Origin: Euprymna scolopes
Taxonomy: Eukaryota; Mollusca; Cephalopoda; Sepiida; Sepiolidae
Length of the DNA: 64,000 nucleotides
Assembly: GCA_024364805.1 (NCBI GenBank)
Contig: CM044495.1
Coordinates: forward strand, 45,968,540 to 46,032,539
Direction: 5' to 3'
Of the stretch, positions 59,764 through 64,000 are shown one piece after another (the first letter of the stretch is position 1; every line of letters begins with the position of its first letter). The translations under genes were made by a program, and so were the position numbers. The notes under the pieces were generated by a model. The model worked only from the letters and a program-made list of their open reading frames with translations. It was not told the origin of the DNA and made no database searches.

Positions 59764-60530
59764 AGGGTTGAACGATCATTTTTTTTTCACCCTTAAGTAA
59801 ACAATACTACAGCTTTATTTTAAGACTTTTATTGAATAAAATATCTTGATGTAATTTGATTATGTAGTAAAGTTTACATCTATTCAATATAGTCGCCTTC
59901 AGCTTCAATCGCCGCCTCGATATGGGTCCGGAACTTGGAGCATGTATTTTCCACAAGGCCGCTGAGAGCTCAGCGGTTGGCAGCAATAAGGCTGGCTTTT
60001 GTGTTGTTTGAGGTCATGTTGGGTATGTTCTCGACGTATGACCACACGAAATAGTTCAGCGGGTTTGGGTCGGGGGAGGACGAAGGGCCAATAGGAGAAG
60101 GTACAAAGTCGTAGCACTCCTTCTGAAGCCAATCATTGTTGCCTTTTCGACTGATGGACTGGCATCTGATAGTGTTACCACACCCAGTGTGTGCCAGTCG
60201 TCACCTGATTGCACTAGCGGATCACCACACTCTTCAGCACATCCAGGTACACTTCGATATTGACTTTCAAGCCGACTTCGAGGATGGGAGATGGTATGAT
60301 GTTGCCCTGACTTGAAATCATAAGCGTATTCGGAAACACCATTTATCTGTGCCCTCAAGCGTCGAACAGTCTAGATTTGCATTTTTAAGGTGTTGGCAAT
60401 AATCCTGCTGTTATAACTTGAATCAATGAATGAGTTGTGCAGCGGAACATCTCCAATCCCGCTCATTCAACATTGTCATTGTCTAACATAATAAAAAAAA
60501 CTATCGCTTTCAGATTTGTACACTATTGGC
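59764..60530 (-). mobile_element. Tc1/mariner (maT-like) DNA transposon relic
   Basis: The relic consists of a broken transposase (59880-60500, minus strand) and a 3' flank reaching about 59764, where CAGGGTTGAACGATCATTTT may be the terminal inverted repeat. A matching end was not found at the right; the sequence fades near 60530. GC content is well above the surroundings. Confidence 0.8.
59880..60500 (-). pseudogene. Tc1/mariner transposase, C-terminal two thirds, broken
   Basis: The enzyme cuts and joins transposon ends using an Asp/Asp/(Asp or Glu) triad. Minus-strand pieces in order: AAQLIHSLIQ..TAGLLPTP (end of the DNA-binding domain), MVFPNTLMISSQGNIIPSPI and LEVGLKVNIEVYLDVLKSVV (catalytic core, compare the family MVFG..S.G.I.PP...GLKVN..VY..VL), then a region where the usual QQD-x-APAH second-Asp motif is degraded to HYQMPVHQ, then DFVPSPIGPSSSPDPNPLNY with the third catalytic Asp preserved, YFVWSYVEN, and the terminal CSKFRTHIEAAIEAEGDYIE before a TAG at 59880-59882. 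Several stops and at least two frame changes (near 60120 and 60370) are present. A third-position Asp places it nearer maT-like than classic Tc1 (DDE) elements. Confidence 0.85.
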
Positions 60531-60888
60531 CCAATAGTATGGAGTCCGCAAGAAACAAGGCCGATAGCCATTAGTCGCGTACTCTCGTGTAATGAATGAA
60601 TGCGTGGATGTAGGATTGACATGAAATTCTTAAAGATAAACTAAAATGACTGAAAAATGAGCTGAAATGACTTAAATAAATAAAAAGTAAATGACTTTTA
60701 ATGACTTTAATGAATTTAAGGGTGAATTGAATGACTTGAATGCTTAAAAAATAACTGGAATCCTTCAAAAACAACTTGAATGGCTTTGAGATTCACTGGT
60801 TGTAAAGTGGGTGATCATTTTACATTAAATTAATACAGAAACGTGATTCCCCACTTTATATCACAAAGTTACAAACATAAGTACAGCA
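60531..60888. other. AT-rich DNA with TGACTT-rich patch
   Basis: At 60640-60785 the motif AATGACTT(G/A)AAT recurs irregularly about ten times (ATGACTGAAAAATGA, AAATGACTTTTAATGACTTT and so on), a degenerate short tandem repeat. No gene. Confidence 0.6.
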
Positions 60889-60946
60889 TGTATTAAGAAC
60901 AAATACCACACTTTGTTTCTTGGCCAAAAGGCCAAGAAAAGCTGTA
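60889..60946 (-). ncRNA. U2 snRNA 5'-domain-like sequence, head 3
   Basis: Minus strand: GCTTTTCTTGGCCTTTTGGC, CAAGAAACAAAGTGTGGTAT, TTGTTCTTAATA. It matches U2 nucleotides 1-50, with the branch-site box GUAGUA changed to GTGGTA. Similarity stops near the position of U2 stem-loop II. Confidence 0.6.
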
Positions 60947-61220
60947 TTTATTTGCTCCCCCACCGAGCAAATTGGGCACAAGGCCGATTTTTAATGTGAG
61001 GAGTTAAAGGGAAATGGGGACCAACTCCCCGGGAAGTAGGGGAGCTGGATAATGACTATTAGTATGAAGGATTGCTCCTTCATTGACCAAGGGCTTATAT
61101 GTGGGGTTTCCCCCCATATGTGGTCTTATATATGGGTTTCCCCCACATATGGTCTTTGCTTGCAGTATCTGCCGGAACAGATACTACGTTTGATCTTGGC
61201 TAAAAGACCAAGAAATGCTT
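60947..61220 (-). ncRNA. U2 snRNA-derived repeat, head 2 with body
   Basis: Minus strand starts GCATTTCTTGGTCTTTTAGC, CAAGATCAAACGTAGTATCT, GTTCCGG, a close match to U2 1-48 with the branch-site pairing box GTAGTA intact. A 28 bp-spaced duplication follows (GTGGGGGAAACCCATATATA, CATATGGGGGGAAACCCCAC). Then comes the body shared with 24.94-25.13 kb: GGAGCAATCCTTCA, CTCCTCACATTAAAAATCGG, CCTTGTG, CTCGGTGGGGGAGCA. It is longer than a normal U2 (about 190 nt) and the Sm-site region is not recognisable, so a functional gene is unlikely. Confidence 0.65.
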
Positions 61221-61237
61221 AAAAAGCTAAGAAGAGC

Positions 61238-61292
61238 ATCTATTAACAACATACCTTTGATCTTAACTAAAAAGGCCAAGCACAAAAGACAG
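61238..61292 (-). ncRNA. U2 snRNA 5'-domain-like sequence, head 1
   Basis: Minus strand: GTGCTTGGCCTTTTTAGTTA, AGATCAAAGGTATGTTGTTA. It matches U2 4-45 with small changes; the branch-site box is lost. It stands about 70 bp upstream of head 2 on the same strand. Confidence 0.55.
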
Positions 61293-63000
61293 ACAGACGG
61301 ACCGACGAAGTGACTTATGGAGTCGCTTGCACGCGACTAAAAACAGAAGAAAACTGGTTTTCATCAAACGGAAATAGAATAATGTTGTCTTTTCTAGGGC
61401 GTGACTGTTATCGTTTCACCCTGTAGTAGATATAATTCACATATTTCTGTAAGTTCAACTTTTTTCTCGAAAACCAATGCCATATTTGGTTGGACTTTTG
61501 CATAGAATTTTGTTCTTATAAAGTAAAACGAGCTAAGTATTATAGTAGTAGTTAGATTTACTGTAATAGATTAGTAGGGTTTAATCGCATTATACCAGAT
61601 TTAGTGCAAAGGATTGCCGCGCCGGCTGAAAATTCGCATGAACTTTATGAATTGTGCAAAACTATGTATTTTGGTATCTGTTCTATGCACAAAAAATTGA
61701 AATTAATGGTAAAAGTGAACGCACGTTTAACCATATTCAGTTTCGAATAAAGCAATTTTATAACAACGCTATGATATTTCCTCGTTTTTACCGAGCTAAA
61801 ACCTAGTTTATTATATATACCAGATATTTATATACAGAAAGACAGCGCGCACCATAAAATATTGACTATATAAAGTATAACATATTCATCGGATCATATG
61901 TAATTACCTTTAATAGTTACATATTTTAATTTACATAATTTTGGACATGATGATGTATTTAAATGTAGATAATTTACGCCTTGACTAATTAGCCTATCAT
62001 CGTTGATTTTTTCAAACTGAGCTGATGCGTAACTGTCCTGAATACTGGTATATTTCGATTAATTTATTTTAATGCAAAAAGGTGGAAGTGCTGGGGGGGG
62101 GTTGACGCATTGTGATAAATCTATATTTATGAAGTTCTTAAAAACGTAAGGCACTAATAAATAATCGCAGATATCTACTTTATTTGGAGTAGTATTAAAC
62201 GATGTCCTGTATTATTGAATTTCCTCGCATTTATGAAAATGAATATAAAAAAACATTATCGCCAAATCCTTCACATAATAACACGAAATATTAAAAGGTA
62301 AACATTTATTGATTATTATAAAGGCAATACTTGAAATGAAACGAGTTTGATCTCGCGAATATAGTTGAATAAAATGTATATCTATTAAACATAAATTTGT
62401 GTCCGTTCACACACACACACTTCATTAAATAAAATAGACGATTTTTTTTTTATTAATTCTGTTTTTTTACTTCTAAATTCGAAATAATGGTCTTCACTTT
62501 TAGCAGGCACTGGTTGATGTAATAGACATTTGTAGGTCTGAGTACTTTCCAAGCTTTCTTCATTCATCTCTTAGAATAGATAAAATTAATTGGTTTTGAA
62601 CAATTTACATGAACATATATGTATTTCGGTTGGAAATACCAAAAATAAACGAGTACTTGAAATACTAGCAGCATTACAAATGGAAATCAGAAAATCTATC
62701 GATAAAATCAACTTGAAGTAAGATCCTTAAATATCTGTAAACCTACGTTATTAAAAATATGAATTGTTCAAAACCAGCTAGATTTATCTATCCCTAACGA
62801 TAAATCAACAAACCTGGTAAAATGATTATTATAAATCTGGCGATAATATCAGCAACTTCATGCCAGAAGTAAAGTTCGTTATTCAGAAGTTGGACAAGAT
62901 CAAAAACAGAATTTATAGACAAAATACGTTTATTTTAATTAATGAAAACTGCATAAGCTAAAAAATTCTACACTAACACAGACACACACACATATATATA
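61293..63000. other. AT-rich DNA, no gene recognised
   Basis: GACAGACAGACGGACCGACG at about 61288 is a short degenerate GACA/GACG repeat. Otherwise nothing supportable; (TA)n lies at 62990-63010. Confidence 0.6.
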
Positions 63001-63022
63001 TATATATATAATGATGGAAATA

Positions 63023-63188
63023 GTATTCCGACAAAATAGAGAAATAAAAAGGCACAAACCGTATTATGTGTTCAACTTTTCATCTTTATTTCGAGACTTC
63101 CTCTGTCTCGAAATAAAGACAAAACGTTCATGAACACATAATATAGTTTGTCCCGTTTTATTTCTCTCTTTCTCTCTCTCTCTCTCTC
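63023..63188. mobile_element. TIR/foldback element family P, copy 2
   Basis: It starts GTATTCCGACAAAATAGAGA like copy 1, with AGAGAAATAAAAAGGCACAA at left and TTTGTCCCGTTTTATTTCTCT at right as inverted ends. Almost the whole element folds on itself: ATTATGTGTTCA / TGAACACATAAT and TCTTTATTTCGAGAC / GTCTCGAAATAAAGA pair around a TTCCTCT loop. It ends in a (TC)n run and is bordered at left by (TA)n. It has no coding capacity. Confidence 0.8.
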
Positions 63189-63915
63189 ATATATTAGTGT
63201 TATAGATTCGTTCCAGAGATGTAAATCCAAGGGAACCTGCATGATTATTAAAGGGTGCTCAATGAAGGACAGATCTGCTATATAGTCAGTTTATTATACA
63301 AACATTATTGGTTAAATATGTGCATACATGGTTCAGCAGAATCTCAATTCTAAAGAGACCACCTTATAAGACTAAAACAGGAGACATTATTGAAACGAGG
63401 ATCAAGGTTACTTTCGTTTTTATCAAATGTATCTGGTGCGGTAATCGCTCGGAAAGGAGTGAGTGTACAGTTTGTGTTCGTGGACAGTCGAGATTTTGAA
63501 AGGAGATGTGGTTACAAAAAGGAGTAAGGTAAATGGGGATGAAGGAAGATGGGAGTGCGATCCTGTGTGGTCAGGTTGTCGCAGCGGTGAAAGATTGGTT
63601 TCATGTTAACTTAGAAGTTGTTTATTAGCCAAATATTTTGCTATGATTCGAAGCAATATTATACCCACATCGTTGTTGCTTCTCTATCCTAAGTCTTTGT
63701 GTGTGTTTTCTTGTGGCGGCTTCCCCATATATTTACTTCATTCATAAGCTGTATTTATTTATTGTAAAATAAAATATACGTTTACATGGTCAAATTAACA
63801 CGGTGAACAAATACACAGGCTTATTTATGATTTAAATAAAAGTGGTATACTGCGATGCATATTTTCAACTCTAACGCGGTCTCTGAAGTAATTACACAAG
63901 CAAAGGTGGTTATAT

Positions 63916-63918
<3 letters not shown>
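63189..63918. other. No gene recognised
   Basis: A frame at 63308-63499 ends with four Cys in KCIWCGNRSERSECTVC, which looks zinc-ribbon-like but has no further support such as splice context or homology that I can name. Confidence 0.45.
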
Positions 63919-63961
<43 letters not shown>

Positions 63962-63980
63962 ATATATATATATATATATA
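63919..63980. repeat. (TA)n microsatellite
   Basis: A tract of TA with one GGATAT interruption (AGGATATATA at 63960), forming a loose palindrome with TATATCCTATAT at its left edge. Confidence 0.95.
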
Positions 63981-64000
63981 ACAAAATTTCGATCGTTGTC

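Noticed and set aside
63308-63499. Possible Cys4 zinc-binding protein
   Set aside because: Four Cys in a 63-residue frame next to repeats, with no homology or exon structure, is not enough.

Overview
The window is a repeat-dominated, intron- or intergenic-type stretch of an invertebrate animal genome. It is AT-rich, has long (TA)n tracts, two assembly gaps (20271-20517 and 38831-39448), and many decayed non-LTR retrotransposons, cut-and-paste fragments and foldback elements. I found no host protein-coding exon I could support. The mixture (APE-type LINEs ending in microsatellites, Jockey/CR1-like LINEs, a tRNA-like SINE fragment, U2 snRNA-derived repeats, TA-flanked foldbacks) fits a mollusc, and a coleoid cephalopod such as an octopus is my best guess. 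That is inference from repeat style, not from a marker gene.

Layout. 1.3-5.2 kb: one nearly full-length, frame-broken LINE with endonuclease, reverse transcriptase and a C-terminal C2H2 finger. 5.4-7.2 kb: small dispersed repeats and a divergent tandem array of about 350 bp units. 7.5-10.2 kb: a Jockey/CR1-like LINE inserted inside an older, oppositely oriented copy of the same family. 11-23 kb: mostly unrecognised AT-rich DNA with a foldback, repeat pairs and minisatellites. 23.8-25.1 kb: the uninterrupted reference copy of that LINE family, then a U2-like repeat. 28-30 kb: a fragment of a second LINE family and a 251 bp tandem duplication. 33.6-36.9 kb: minisatellite-bearing repeats. 37.1-43.9 kb: a second-family LINE split by a Ty3/Gypsy-like LTR fossil, followed by an inverted LINE copy and a SINE. 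44.6-47.8 kb: a mariner-like remnant and two Helitron-like non-autonomous elements. 49.9-53.2 kb: three copies of a further repeat and the best copy of LINE family 2. 53.5-55.3 kb: a very long (TA)n, a TIR element and a near-perfect palindrome. 59.8-61.3 kb: a Tc1/mariner transposase pseudogene and three U2-like heads in tandem. 63.0-63.2 kb: a second TIR foldback.

The main result is historical. Three insertions are ordered by nesting: LINE into LINE at 7.65/9.63 kb, and LTR element into LINE at 38.2/42.6 kb with a 5 bp target duplication. Several repeat families here look undescribed or at least unclassified by eye: the U2-headed family, the minisatellite-bearing pair, the 350 bp array and the 55.1 kb palindrome. 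No novel functional gene system is visible. All coordinates of repeat edges were judged by eye and may be off by some tens of bases.
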